Source: Lachnospiraceae bacterium UBA7179
GTDB lineage: Bacteria; Bacillota; Clostridia; Lachnospirales; Lachnospiraceae
Direction: 5' to 3'
Assembly (NCBI GenBank): GCA_002491195.1
Contig: DKVL01000114.1
Span: 20,802-55,451 of the forward strand
Length of the DNA stretch: 34,650 nucleotides
A program made the translations under genes and the position numbers. Within the stretch, counting starts at the first letter, position 1, and each line of letters starts with the position of its first letter. Below are positions 8,480 through 16,747 of the stretch, piece after piece. The notes under the pieces were generated by a model. It was given only the letters and a program-made list of their open reading frames with translations. It did not search any database and was not told where the DNA came from.

Positions 8480-9952
8480 ATGAAACAGCGAGAAGTGAGA
8501 TTAGAGGAGTTAAGAGAGAATTTTCCCGAAATGCCAGCAGAGATGCGCAGAATGGTTGAAAATGAAGTACAAAAACAGATCGGGACAGTATCGTCAGGAA
8601 GGAGAAGAAGACATATGGCGAAAAAGTCTATTATTGCTGCGCTTGCAGCAGCTATGCTGATCGGAACGACTGTGGCTGCCGGAGTTGTCTACAAAATGCA
8701 CAGTGAGCCGGTAGGAAACTATGCAGTGGAAACAAAGATAAAGGAAAGTAATTCCATGGAGGAGCAGGCACAGGAATCCCTTGACATTAAGGATGTCTGT
8801 ATGGAAGTTTCCTATCTGCCAGATGGCATGGTGCAGACTGAAGAGGGAAAATACAGCTATGCAGATGCCCTGTACAAGGGCGGTGTGTCAATCGTCTTTT
8901 ATAAGATGGACACAGGGGATGCACAGTTTGATATGCTGACCACAAACGTCAAGGCAACCGAGGAGATCAATGTCAATGGTTATGATGGCATCTACTGTGA
9001 ACTGTATGGAGGAGATGACGGGGAGGTTTCCTTTGACCAGCGCATTTATGTGGCATATACAGATGTACATTATGTGATGGAGATGTATGCCGCGTCCGAT
9101 GTGTCCAAGGAGGAGGCCTTAAAGATTGCAGAGGGCATTCACCTGCAGCCTGTCACCGATGGGAATGCACAGGACGTTGTGTATGCATATCAATGGAGCA
9201 CGTATATCGGGGAGGACAATGGGGAGCCGGTTGAGTGGAGTTCGTCGGATTCCATACCAAAATCTGCAATGAATCATACCCATGCAGTCGGCGAAGCGTT
9301 TGCAGCAGCACATGTGGAGTCACCGGAGGACGATTGGCTGGGGCTTGGCAGTGTCGAGATCAAAGTGACGGATGTGCAGGTCAGCGACAACGTCGGTCTG
9401 CTTGACTTATCTGCGATGGACGCTGATTACAGGGAGGAATTGCAAAAGGAGGTCGATCAGGCAGGAGTACTGCTTCCGGCAAAGATCAACTACATTAAAT
9501 ACGGCAACGGCATTGATACCCTGAATGAGGTCGTAGACAGCCGGGAAGTACCGCAGAAGTTGGTGTATGTCACGGTGGAGTACACAAATACTGGTTCGGA
9601 GCAGCTGGATGAAGTCCTCTTTATGGGAAGTCTTATAAAAATTGCGGAAGAAGGCGGACAGATGAGAATCTATACCGGAAAAGCGGCCGATGAAAGCGCA
9701 GCATGGGATGATGCAGTTCCCGCAGGAGCCGCGCGCTGGCTGGAAATGTGGTATTATGATGTGCACGGCGGAGAGCGAAGGAATAATTATATCACGAATC
9801 TGAAAGCTGGTGAGACGGCAACCGTCCATATGGCATGGCTTGTACCGGAGGAGGAGCTGGGGTATCTGTACCTGAATCTGGACACGGCTGGCGGAAGCTA
9901 TGAATTCAGCGAAAGTTCACTGGATATCGGGTATGTGGATATCAGGCGGTAG
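8480..9952 (+). CDS. Membrane-anchored probable anti-sigma regulator with DUF4367-like and DUF4352-like regions
   Basis: This 490-residue protein has a cytoplasmic N-terminus of about 48 residues (charged, helical, ending RRRRHMAKK), one membrane segment (about 49-71) and a large external part. Residues about 95-220 resemble the DUF4367 domain often fused to ECF anti-sigma factors (note NVNGYDGIYCELYGG and YVAYTDVHYVMEMYA). Residues about 290-480 resemble a DUF4352-type beta-sandwich (VYVTVEYTNTGSEQLDEV). Its place right after the sigma gene supports an anti-sigma role, although the N-terminus has no zinc-finger HxxxCxxC motif. The start is ATG at 8480 with GGAG 6 bases upstream; a TTG start at 8426 would add 18 residues without a clear site. 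A terminator follows at 9980. Confidence 0.75.
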   Translation: MKQREVRLEELRENFPEMPAEMRRMVENEVQKQIGTVSSGRRRRHMAKKSIIAALAAAMLIGTTVAAGVVYKMHSEPVGNYAVETKIKESNSMEEQAQESLDIKDVCMEVSYLPDGMVQTEEGKYSYADALYKGGVSIVFYKMDTGDAQFDMLTTNVKATEEINVNGYDGIYCELYGGDDGEVSFDQRIYVAYTDVHYVMEMYAASDVSKEEALKIAEGIHLQPVTDGNAQDVVYAYQWSTYIGEDNGEPVEWSSSDSIPKSAMNHTHAVGEAFAAAHVESPEDDWLGLGSVEIKVTDVQVSDNVGLLDLSAMDADYREELQKEVDQAGVLLPAKINYIKYGNGIDTLNEVVDSREVPQKLVYVTVEYTNTGSEQLDEVLFMGSLIKIAEEGGQMRIYTGKAADESAAWDDAVPAGAARWLEMWYYDVHGGERRNNYITNLKAGETATVHMAWLVPEEELGYLYLNLDTAGGSYEFSESSLDIGYVDIRR

Positions 9953-9979
9953 AGACATTGTTTTTATCAATAGTATTAT

Positions 9980-10010
9980 AAAAAAGGGTGGAATGATCTG
10001 CCCTTTTTTG
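9980..10010 (+). terminator. Intrinsic terminator of the sigma/anti-sigma unit
   Basis: A 9-bp stem AAAAAAGGG (9980-9988) pairs with CCCTTTTTT (10001-10009) around a 12-base loop. The A- and T-runs make it usable from both directions. Confidence 0.8.
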
Positions 10011-10080
10011 ATGCACAGGCCCACATATGGAAATTAGCTGTTTCACAGCATGCGGGTCGCGAAACGAGTAGAACAATCCC

Positions 10081-10108
10081 CGTTACTGTTCACTCCGTTC
10101 CAGTAACA
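10081..10108. repeat. Small palindrome related to the dispersed GTTAC family
   Basis: GTTACTG (10082-10088) pairs with CAGTAAC (10101-10107) across a 12-base loop. Similar GTTAC-type palindromes occur at 17544 and 28684. The rest of the 325-base gap between 9953 and 10277 holds a terminator and an 11-codon frame at 10228, and nothing else I can support. Confidence 0.4.
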
Positions 10109-10227
10109 GGCAAAAATCCATGCATAATTTGCTTGTTGCCACTGTAACCAATCCCCCAAAATGTTCGAAACGTGGCATAACTAATACTTGATACACACAA
10201 CAAAATTTGTTATGCTTTGTTTGGAGG

Positions 10228-10263
10228 ATGAAGTATGCGCCAAGTCCAGAAGGATTTTGGTGA
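10228..10263 (+). CDS. Possible 11-codon leader peptide
   Basis: An ATG at 10228 preceded by TTGGAGG opens an 11-codon frame (MKYAPSPEGFW) whose TGA (10261-10263) falls at the ribosome site of the next gene. This layout would allow coupled translation, but so short a frame can arise by chance; it could also be a remnant of a longer gene. Confidence 0.25.
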   Translation: MKYAPSPEGFW

Positions 10264-10277
10264 GGAGGTGGAGACCA

Positions 10278-10685
10278 GTGAGGGAGACGATCAAACTTTG
10301 CAGTGCAGATCTGAATGAGACTGTTTTTAAGAATGTGATGTTTTTATCTCTGGCAGAAGATGGTGCAATGGGAGAGCCGGGAGAGGTCTGTTTTTATGTG
10401 AGAAGTGGAGAAGCATATCATTTCAATTATATTTGGGGTGATGTGGATATGAGAAAAGTCGAAAAACTCTTCCCGCCATTATCAGAGTGTGTGTTTGGAA
10501 TGTTTGGATTGGACAGTGAAGTGCCTCAAGGCTGGAACTATGTGAATCTTGGTATGGGGAACCATCTTATTGTAAACGATGCGGTTTATGGCAGGTTCAT
10601 GGAACTGCTTGGAGCGGTAGAAGAATCGTCAGTGGTCTATGGAAAGTGGAGAGGACTTGCTGAACAAATATTCGCCATCAATTAG
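10278..10685 (+). CDS. Protein of unknown function, 135 residues
   Basis: I do not recognise the family. The protein has no signal peptide or membrane segment. It is aromatic-rich, with blocks CFYVRSGEAYHFNYIWGDVDM in the first half and GWNYVNLGMGNHLIV in the second, and looks like a compact alpha/beta cytoplasmic protein. The chosen start is GTG at 10278 behind AGGAGG (10263-10268, 9 bases); earlier in-frame ATG codons at 10188 and 10212 have no ribosome site. An 11-codon frame ends inside the ribosome site. The terminator at 10734-10775 separates it from the CooC-like operon, so a functional link with that operon is not implied. Confidence 0.6.
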   Translation: MRETIKLCSADLNETVFKNVMFLSLAEDGAMGEPGEVCFYVRSGEAYHFNYIWGDVDMRKVEKLFPPLSECVFGMFGLDSEVPQGWNYVNLGMGNHLIVNDAVYGRFMELLGAVEESSVVYGKWRGLAEQIFAIN

Positions 10686-10733
10686 TCAATGTTGAAAACT
10701 ATTATATAGGGATTGAATATTGACAGCAATATG

Positions 10734-10775
10734 ATTCAGTGTCCTGGCCTGAAGGAATCAGGACACTGAATTTTT
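10734..10775 (+). terminator. Strong intrinsic terminator before the CooC-like gene
   Basis: A perfect 13-bp stem (10734-10746 with 10759-10771, ATTCAGTGTCCTG and its complement) with a 12-base loop ends in TTTTT. It sits only about 27 bases before the CooC-like start, so it could also act as an attenuator of that operon. Confidence 0.85.
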
Positions 10776-10801
10776 AGAGGGTGATGTGATTGGAGGAAAA
10801 A

Positions 10802-11563
10802 ATGCAAAGAAAGACAAAGGTAATTGCGGTGGCAGGAAAAGGCGGCGTGGGTAAGACTTCGCTGGCAGCGGTGATGGTAAAAGTGCTGACGGAGTGCCAT
10901 CCGGACAAGCGGATTCTGGCGATCGATGCGGATCCGGCGGTTGGTCTGTCAACGGCGCTCGGTGTGGACGTTCATGAGACAATCGATGATATCAGGAAAG
11001 CAGTAGTGGCAACAGTGGAGGAGGGCGACACCAGAACGGCGTTGGAGCTGCTGGCGGAATCAGAATACCGCATCTATGACGCCATGACAGAGTGCGATGG
11101 GTTTGCGTTTATCGCGGTAGGACGCCCAGAGAGTGCAGGCTGCTATTGCAAGATCAATAATTATCTGAAAGCGGTGATCCAGCTGCTTTCTGATAACTTT
11201 GATTATGTGGTGATCGACGGCGAGGCGGGCATCGAGCAGATCAACCGCCGCGTGATGGAAAAAGTGACGCATCTGCTGCTGGTGACAGACTCAAGCCGCA
11301 AGGGAACACAGGTGATCCAGACGATCAAAAAGGTCGCAGACGAGCTTGTTATGTATGAGAAGGCCGGCGCAGTCGTAAACCGCGTGTTATCCAGGGAATC
11401 GATCAAGTTGATTGACACAGGCGACATACCAGTCATGAGCTATATCTATTCCGATGAAAAGTTAGCCGAGGCAGATCTCAGGGGGGAGAGCGTTCTGGCG
11501 CTTCCATCTGACGCGGAACTTGTGCGCGGTGCGGCGGAAGTGCTTGACAAAATGGGAGTATAA
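10802..11563 (+). CDS. CooC-like deviant-Walker P-loop ATPase
   Basis: This 253-residue SIMIBI-class ATPase is related to CooC, AcsF and CooC3, which load or mature metal centres of CO dehydrogenase and acetyl-CoA synthase. The deviant Walker A is GKGGVGKT (12-19), with IDADPA (41-46) as switch motif, VVIDGEAG (136-143) as Walker B region and VNRVLS as the nucleotide-recognition stretch. The CYC pair at 114-116 corresponds to the metal-binding CxC of CooC dimers. The start at 10802 follows GGAGG; a TTG at 10790 behind AGAGGG is an alternative adding 4 residues. It heads a four-gene run (gaps of 9, 9 and 18 bases) with two dehydratase-type subunits and their activator. No CO dehydrogenase gene is present, so its client is probably the dehydratase-like enzyme or the ACS-like protein at 16748. 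Confidence 0.82.
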   Translation: MQRKTKVIAVAGKGGVGKTSLAAVMVKVLTECHPDKRILAIDADPAVGLSTALGVDVHETIDDIRKAVVATVEEGDTRTALELLAESEYRIYDAMTECDGFAFIAVGRPESAGCYCKINNYLKAVIQLLSDNFDYVVIDGEAGIEQINRRVMEKVTHLLLVTDSSRKGTQVIQTIKKVADELVMYEKAGAVVNRVLSRESIKLIDTGDIPVMSYIYSDEKLAEADLRGESVLALPSDAELVRGAAEVLDKMGV

Positions 11564-11572
11564 GGTGAACAA

Positions 11573-12775
11573 ATGAGAGATTTATCACAACTGTATTATT
11601 TCGAAAAGCTTCTGGAGGAGGCAAATAACGATCTGGTGCGCGAGGGCGTGACGAAGGGGCTGCACCCGGTCGGAAGCGTGTGTTCGCTGATACCGGAACC
11701 GCTGCTCAATCTGCCAGGGTGTTTTTCCGTGCGGCTTCGGGCGCCGCGCACAGGTTCCATCGATATCGGGACCTATTATATGTCCAGCCTCCTGTGTGAG
11801 TGCTGCCGCGCGATTCTCGAGCGCGCGATCGAGGGCGGATATCAGTTTCTGGACTGTATCATCGCGCCGGATGCGTGTTCTCAGATGAACCGGTGTGTGG
11901 AGAATATTGAGCACTTAAACTGTATTGAAAAAGAACCCTTTTTTGTGTCCTACTGCGATGCACCCATGAAATCAGATGACACTGCGCTCCGGCATTATGT
12001 ACGGCAGATGAAAACACATATTCTAACTCCGCTGCAGGAAAAACTTGGTGTTGATATTTCGGAAGAGAGCCTTCGGAAAGCAGTGGAACAGCACAATCAG
12101 ATCTGCCGCCTTCTGCAGGAGATCTCAGCGTACCGCAAGGAGGAGAATCCGCGCATCACAGGTTATGAGTTTGCTGTCCTGTGCACTGCTACATATTGTT
12201 GTCCAAAAGAACTTTTGATGGAAAAGCTCCTTTCGACTGCAGAGGAGTTAAAGACGAGGGAGCCCGATGCGAAACCGGCATTTCGCGTAAAAGTCGTTGT
12301 CGCGGGATCTGAGATTGACGATCCGGGGCTGATCAGACTGATGGAGGAGGCTGGCGCAAGGGTAGTCGCAGACCGGTTCTGCTTTGGATCGCTGCCAGAG
12401 CGTATCCCGATTGCGTTGAATGACGCGGAGGATGTGCTGACGCAGATCTGCAGGCATTATCTGAATAGGGGGAAGTGTCCGCGCTATATGAATGCAGAGA
12501 AGGTTTTAGAGCGTCAGGACTATGTGCATCAGCTGGTGCAGGAGTATCGTGCGGACGGTGTGATCTATCAGCAGATGAAATTCTGCGATTACTGGGGCTA
12601 TGAGCGTGCCTATGCGTCCAAAAATATGCGGGAAAAATACGGTGTGCCCACACTTTCCATAGACAGACCGTATGTGACAGGGAGTTCCGGGCAGTTAAGG
12701 ACAAGGTTTCAGGCGTTTGTGGAGAGTCTGGAAATTAAGAAAATACAGGGCAGTGAAATGGAAAGAAAGGCGTAG
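11573..12775 (+). CDS. 2-hydroxyacyl-CoA dehydratase / benzoyl-CoA reductase superfamily subunit (400 residues)
   Basis: This is a cytoplasmic iron-sulfur subunit of the BCR/HAD superfamily, which includes HgdA/HgdB dehydratases, benzoyl-CoA reductase BcrB/C and the homodimeric double-cubane cluster proteins. Three cysteines sit where cluster ligands are expected: C37 in VGSVCSLIPEPLL, C102 in IIAPDACSQMNRC and C338 in QQMKFCDYWGYE. The length fits HgdB-like subunits. The ribosome site overlaps the end of the CooC-like gene (9-base gap). Members take single electrons at very low potential from an ATP-driven activator, encoded two genes downstream. The CoA-transferase, dehydrogenase and Etf genes of amino-acid fermentation are absent, so a 2-hydroxyglutaryl-, lactoyl- or phenyllactyl-CoA role is not supported by context. 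Confidence 0.82.
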   Translation: MRDLSQLYYFEKLLEEANNDLVREGVTKGLHPVGSVCSLIPEPLLNLPGCFSVRLRAPRTGSIDIGTYYMSSLLCECCRAILERAIEGGYQFLDCIIAPDACSQMNRCVENIEHLNCIEKEPFFVSYCDAPMKSDDTALRHYVRQMKTHILTPLQEKLGVDISEESLRKAVEQHNQICRLLQEISAYRKEENPRITGYEFAVLCTATYCCPKELLMEKLLSTAEELKTREPDAKPAFRVKVVVAGSEIDDPGLIRLMEEAGARVVADRFCFGSLPERIPIALNDAEDVLTQICRHYLNRGKCPRYMNAEKVLERQDYVHQLVQEYRADGVIYQQMKFCDYWGYERAYASKNMREKYGVPTLSIDRPYVTGSSGQLRTRFQAFVESLEIKKIQGSEMERKA

Positions 12776-12784
12776 GACAGACAG

Positions 12785-14323
12785 ATGGGAAAACAGATGG
12801 GGAGCGAGAAGCTCGGTTCATTTTATACAGGCAAAAAGGCAAAAAAGCGGCGCGAGTGGCGCGGCATCAGAGACACTTTTTACGATTATCTGCAGTGGCT
12901 GCGGATCTGGGGCGTGCTGATCGGTTTTGCCGTGAAGCCCAATAATGTAAAGGCATTTTTCCGGTATCGCTGGATGGTCAATTATCTGGTGGTCCCTGAT
13001 TTTTTTGACCGGCATACAGAAGGAATGCGCGGCTCACAGCTTCGCATCACGCACACGGCGCTCAGCATCGTTGTGATCGATATGTGCAAAGCCATGACGA
13101 GGATGTTCCGGGCCGATCCCAATGGCGGAAACGATGAGAAGCTTCGAAAGAAGATGGTGCTTTTCGATGAAAATATGATGAGCGAGATCATGAATGGATT
13201 TCCGAATCTGATCTGGACTTCGGTGGAAGTGCCGGCAGTTTACACTTGCGCTATGATGGTTCAGGACGGGGTGGTGCATTACACGGACGCAGCACAGACT
13301 TATGGCATTCCGTCCGATGTCTGCCCGATGCCGCTGGCGGAGCTCGGCGTTGCGTTGGAGGACGACTATCCGAGAATCGGGGCGTGCGCGGTGCACTGCA
13401 ATACCACCTGTGACGGCAGCCTCATGGGAAACAGTATCGAAGGGCAGTACTTTGGCATTCCGACCTATGAACTGGCCGTTCCGATCCGTCATACATACGA
13501 CAGTGTGCAGCCATATGCGGTGGAGGAGATCCAGAACTGCATCGCTTTTATCGAGAAACATACAGGGGAGACGTTCGACTGGAATGCATTTTTTAAGAGC
13601 ATGGAACTCTTTAATTCAGAGACACAGAATATGCTTGACTGGTTTGAGATCAGCCGCACGAAATACCCGCAGATGATCGGGACGAACCTTGCGCTCTACC
13701 GCTACTGCGTCTATCAGGCTACGGGCGGCAGGTATGAGGTGTTTCGGAAGGTTGAGCAGAAGATAAACCGCTATGTCCGGAGAGGCTATGAGAGAAAAGA
13801 ACTGGTTTGCAAGGAAATCAGACACCGCGCGATCACATGGGGCGTGCAGTCGGCGTACTACACTGCGTTCACGGTCTGGCTGCAGAACTGCTGGGGTGTG
13901 GCAGCGCTGGTGGATATGCTGAGTCTCTGCTCGACGCGCATGGTTGACACGCAGGATCAGGATCAGGCATTAAAAGATCTGGCATACTTATATGGAAAGA
14001 TGATCATGCGCAGCCGCTCCAATGGCGGTTACGAGGTCGGTGTCGAGGACCTGTGGCGTTTCTGCGAGAGTTTTGATGTGGATGTGGTCATCATGTACTG
14101 CCATATGGGCTGCAAGGCGATGTCGGGTTATCATGGGCTTTTTGAGGAGGAAGCGAGAAAGCATGGCATTCACTTAATATGGGTAAATCACAACCTGATG
14201 AAGCCGGAGGACGCTTCGCGAAAAGACATGCGTATGGAAGTCAACCGGTATATGCGCACCGTGTTCCGCGAAGAGCCGCTGGATGCAAGCCTTGAGGATT
14301 TTGACGACGACAATAACTGGTAA
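12785..14323 (+). CDS. Large second subunit of the BCR/HAD superfamily (512 residues)
   Basis: This protein belongs to the same superfamily as its upstream neighbour but is longer, with an N-terminal extension of about 130 residues rich in basic and aromatic positions. Candidate cluster ligands are C180 in GIPSDVCPMPLAELG, the group C201/C205/C209 in ACAVHCNTTCDGSL, and C439/C443 in IMYCHMGCKAMSG near the C-terminus. The extra cysteines are unlike ordinary HgdA-type subunits and could support an unusual cluster. The C-terminus is acidic (DFDDDNNW). It begins 9 bases after the 400-residue subunit and is followed 18 bases later by the activator, so the two subunits probably form a heterodimer. 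The substrate cannot be read from the sequence. Confidence 0.78.
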   Translation: MGKQMGSEKLGSFYTGKKAKKRREWRGIRDTFYDYLQWLRIWGVLIGFAVKPNNVKAFFRYRWMVNYLVVPDFFDRHTEGMRGSQLRITHTALSIVVIDMCKAMTRMFRADPNGGNDEKLRKKMVLFDENMMSEIMNGFPNLIWTSVEVPAVYTCAMMVQDGVVHYTDAAQTYGIPSDVCPMPLAELGVALEDDYPRIGACAVHCNTTCDGSLMGNSIEGQYFGIPTYELAVPIRHTYDSVQPYAVEEIQNCIAFIEKHTGETFDWNAFFKSMELFNSETQNMLDWFEISRTKYPQMIGTNLALYRYCVYQATGGRYEVFRKVEQKINRYVRRGYERKELVCKEIRHRAITWGVQSAYYTAFTVWLQNCWGVAALVDMLSLCSTRMVDTQDQDQALKDLAYLYGKMIMRSRSNGGYEVGVEDLWRFCESFDVDVVIMYCHMGCKAMSGYHGLFEEEARKHGIHLIWVNHNLMKPEDASRKDMRMEVNRYMRTVFREEPLDASLEDFDDDNNW

Positions 14324-14341
14324 AAGTGAGGAGGTTGTGTG

Positions 14342-15133
14342 ATGAGATATTTTGGCGGTTGTGACGCGGGGAGTACTTACACGAAATGTGTGATCATCGA
14401 TGAAAACAGTAAGATTGTAGCGCATGTTACGAACAGGAGCCGCATTAATCCGGTATTGAGTGCGGAGGCGGCGTTAAAGGAAGCAGTCGCCCAGGTGGAC
14501 GGGCTGCACTCGGCGCAGGATCTGGCGTATCTGGTCGGCACTGGTTACGGGCGGAATAAGGTGCCTTTTGCGGACGAGAATATTTCCGAGATTAGTTGTC
14601 ATGCGATGGGGGTGCATATGGCAAATCCTGATGTGCATGCGATCATTGACATCGGTGGACAGGATGTCAAGGGGATTGCGATCGACACGGACGGGACAGT
14701 GCTCAATTTCGCGATGAATGACAAGTGTGCGGCTGGGACAGGGCGCTTTTTTGAGAGCATGGCGAATGCTTTTGAGATGTCCCTGGAGGAGTTTTCCAGG
14801 CTGTCATTGAAGGCAAAAAATGTGATCCCGATCACTGCACAGTGCACCGTGTTTGCCGAGAGCGAGGTGGTCTCCCTCGTCGGGGAGGGAAAGCCGATGG
14901 AGGAGATTGCGGCTGGAATACAGCTTTCTGTCGCCAAGCGGTGCTTTGTCATGGCAAAGAAGGCAGGAGCCACAGACAGCATCACCCTCACAGGCGGCTG
15001 TGCCAAAAATGAGGGGTTAAAACAGGCGATCGAAAAGGTGCTCAAGATCAAAGTCGTGGACTTGCCAATCGATCCGCAGCTCATGGGAGCGCTCGGGGCG
15101 GCGGAGTACGCAAAACGGAAAAGTCACGTTTAA
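14342..15133 (+). CDS. ATP-dependent activator of the dehydratase-like enzyme (ASKHA fold, HgdC/BcrAD family)
   Basis: This 263-residue activator belongs to the HgdC/BadFG/BcrAD family. A homodimer holds one [4Fe-4S] cluster and uses ATP hydrolysis to drive an electron to a very low potential on the partner enzyme. The phosphate-1 motif is FGGCDAGSTYTK (4-15), the connecting motif is DIGGQDVK (103-110), and C-terminal TGGCAKNEGLK completes the ASKHA nucleotide site. Cluster ligands are C129 in NDKCAAGTGRF and C168 in TAQCTVFAESEV, at almost the same positions as in HgdC. The ATG at 14342 is preferred (GAGGAGG 7-8 bases upstream); the GTG at 14339 is adjacent. It closes the operon. The 206 bases after it hold no gene. 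Confidence 0.9.
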   Translation: MRYFGGCDAGSTYTKCVIIDENSKIVAHVTNRSRINPVLSAEAALKEAVAQVDGLHSAQDLAYLVGTGYGRNKVPFADENISEISCHAMGVHMANPDVHAIIDIGGQDVKGIAIDTDGTVLNFAMNDKCAAGTGRFFESMANAFEMSLEEFSRLSLKAKNVIPITAQCTVFAESEVVSLVGEGKPMEEIAAGIQLSVAKRCFVMAKKAGATDSITLTGGCAKNEGLKQAIEKVLKIKVVDLPIDPQLMGALGAAEYAKRKSHV

Positions 15134-15339
15134 CGGAACGGTTACGTCTGACACAATCATTATGTTTGATATAAAGAACAAAAATAGGGATTTCTTTTTT
15201 GAACGATTTGTGATAAAATGATGTCACATAATACGTTTTCCTAAAATACAGAGAAACAGATTTTAGGTAGACATGCTTTGATAATATAAACATAAGTTTA
15301 TGGACAAAAACTTCAAATGAAAATGAAAGGGAGAGATTA

Positions 15340-16461
15340 ATGAGAAGAAAAACGACTATTATTTTGACTGCGTTGATTATGGCATGTTCTGTGACAGCAT
15401 GTCAGGGAGCAGCAGATTCCATCAGTAAAAGTATTTCCGGGAATAGGGATACGGACAAACCGGATACGCAGGAGACTTCTGTCAGTGCAGATGCAGAGGA
15501 TACTGCAGATACAAAGGATACTGCAGACACAGAGGATGCTGCAGATACAGGAGAACTGAGCGAGGAAGAGGAACAGGCTCTGTACAATACCTATATTGAA
15601 GTGAATAATTTCATGCTGGGCAGAGTCAATGATTCCCTGGACCGTTATTTTAATTATGTAGATATAGAGCAGGAGGAGTTTACGCTGCTGGATGAAGATG
15701 ATGACTATTTCGATTGTTATTCTTTATCGGACTCCAAGATCGAGGAAGTGGAGTATGCATACGAGATGGCAAGCAGCAAGGGGGATAAGAATGCGCTGGA
15801 TGAGGCATTTCTGGATATGTACCCGTCATTGAGTACAGTGATATCAACGCTCAATGATATCGAGACTTATACGGAAATGAAATCTTATCTGGATGATGAC
15901 TACCAGAAGGCAAAAGAATATCATGCCACACTGATGGAAGCGCTGTGGGACTATCTTGATAAAGGCGATGTGTTTATGTCGAAATTGGACATCGTTGCCA
16001 GTGAACAGCAGGAAAAAGATCTGGCAGATATGAAAGCGGAAGGCTATGAAGTGCTCTATACGATGAACAAAGTATTGATTCTTGCCGGCGATATAGAAAG
16101 CGAACTGTCAGATCAGGATGTGTGGGATGAGAATATCCTGGATATGGATCTGGAGAAGATCCAGCCGCTTTATGATGAGTTTGTTGCCAATGTAGATGCG
16201 CTGCTTGCGTATAGCGAAGATGAGGAAAAAGTTGCAGCGGAAGGTATTCCGGTTAATTCCGCGTGGTGGAGCAGCTTTATCAGAGACATGAAGGATACCA
16301 AAGTTTCCCTGACAGAAGTACTTCAGAAAGTGAAGGACGGCGAGGAATTAAGTTATTCGGATCTGATGATCACAGAGATTGCGGGCAATTGTTCTCTGTC
16401 TTCCTTTGACACAGGATATTCCGCGTTGATCAATGATTACAATAACATGGTTTCATACTAA
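15340..16461 (+). CDS. Lipoprotein of the DUF3829 (YiiG-like) family
   Basis: This 373-residue predicted lipoprotein has signal MRRKTTIILTALIMACSVTAC with lipidated C21 (lipobox VTAC). Residues about 40-75 are an acidic Thr/Asp/Ala linker made of imperfect DTADTKD-type repeats, encoded by repeats such as GATACTGCAGATACA near 15499-15550. From about residue 80 the helical DUF3829 domain begins (YNTYIEVNNFMLGRVNDSLD), a family with no known biochemical role. The ribosome site AAAGGGAGAG precedes the ATG. It is on the same strand as the activator operon but 206 bases away, so probably a separate unit; an extended -10 (TGATAAAAT, 15211-15219) lies in the gap. Confidence 0.8.
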   Translation: MRRKTTIILTALIMACSVTACQGAADSISKSISGNRDTDKPDTQETSVSADAEDTADTKDTADTEDAADTGELSEEEEQALYNTYIEVNNFMLGRVNDSLDRYFNYVDIEQEEFTLLDEDDDYFDCYSLSDSKIEEVEYAYEMASSKGDKNALDEAFLDMYPSLSTVISTLNDIETYTEMKSYLDDDYQKAKEYHATLMEALWDYLDKGDVFMSKLDIVASEQQEKDLADMKAEGYEVLYTMNKVLILAGDIESELSDQDVWDENILDMDLEKIQPLYDEFVANVDALLAYSEDEEKVAAEGIPVNSAWWSSFIRDMKDTKVSLTEVLQKVKDGEELSYSDLMITEIAGNCSLSSFDTGYSALINDYNNMVSY

Positions 16462-16522
16462 GGAATTGTTAAATTGTTAATAAATTACTTGTCACAAGTA
16501 ATTCCGTAACAGTTCCTAAGGG
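16461..16522. repeat. Imperfect palindromic element with TAAGGAAnTGTTA-type ends
   Basis: The core AATTACTTG and CAAGTAATT forms a perfect 9-bp stem with a 3-base loop. The outer arms TAAGGAATTGTTA and GTAACAGTTCCTAAG also pair imperfectly. Similar GGAACTGT ends recur at 19170-19187, 20112, 22808 and 34605. It starts at the last base of the lipoprotein gene and may serve as its 3' hairpin. Confidence 0.5.
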
Positions 16523-16549
16523 ACTTTGAGGATATTGGAAGAAGACGTT

Positions 16550-16714
16550 ATGATCATATTAAAGTTTCTATTAGGTGTAGTGATTGTGGCAGTAGTATTT
16601 TTCGTGTTGACTTTCATTGTATATTTTTTCAATCTGGACATGAAGGCAGCAGCAAAAATCATGCCAGTGATCTCAAGGCACTATGATAAGGTCAAAAAGG
16701 AAAAACGCCTGTAG
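16550..16714 (+). CDS. Small single-pass membrane protein, 54 residues
   Basis: The start MIILKFLLGVVIVAVV leads into one long hydrophobic helix (about 2-28), followed by a short basic cytoplasmic tail ending KVKKEKRL. The ATG at 16550 has GGAAG 9-11 bases upstream; an in-frame TTG at 16526 is less likely. I do not recognise the family. It lies between a lipoprotein and the ACS-like gene on the same strand. Confidence 0.6.
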   Translation: MIILKFLLGVVIVAVVFFVLTFIVYFFNLDMKAAAKIMPVISRHYDKVKKEKRL

Positions 16715-16747
16715 ATCAACAGAGCATTATTGGATTGTGATGAGAGA

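Noticed and set aside
10802..15133. Standard 2-hydroxyglutaryl-CoA (glutamate fermentation) operon
   Set aside because: No CoA-transferase, hydroxyglutarate dehydrogenase, decarboxylase or Etf genes are nearby, and one subunit is much longer than normal.
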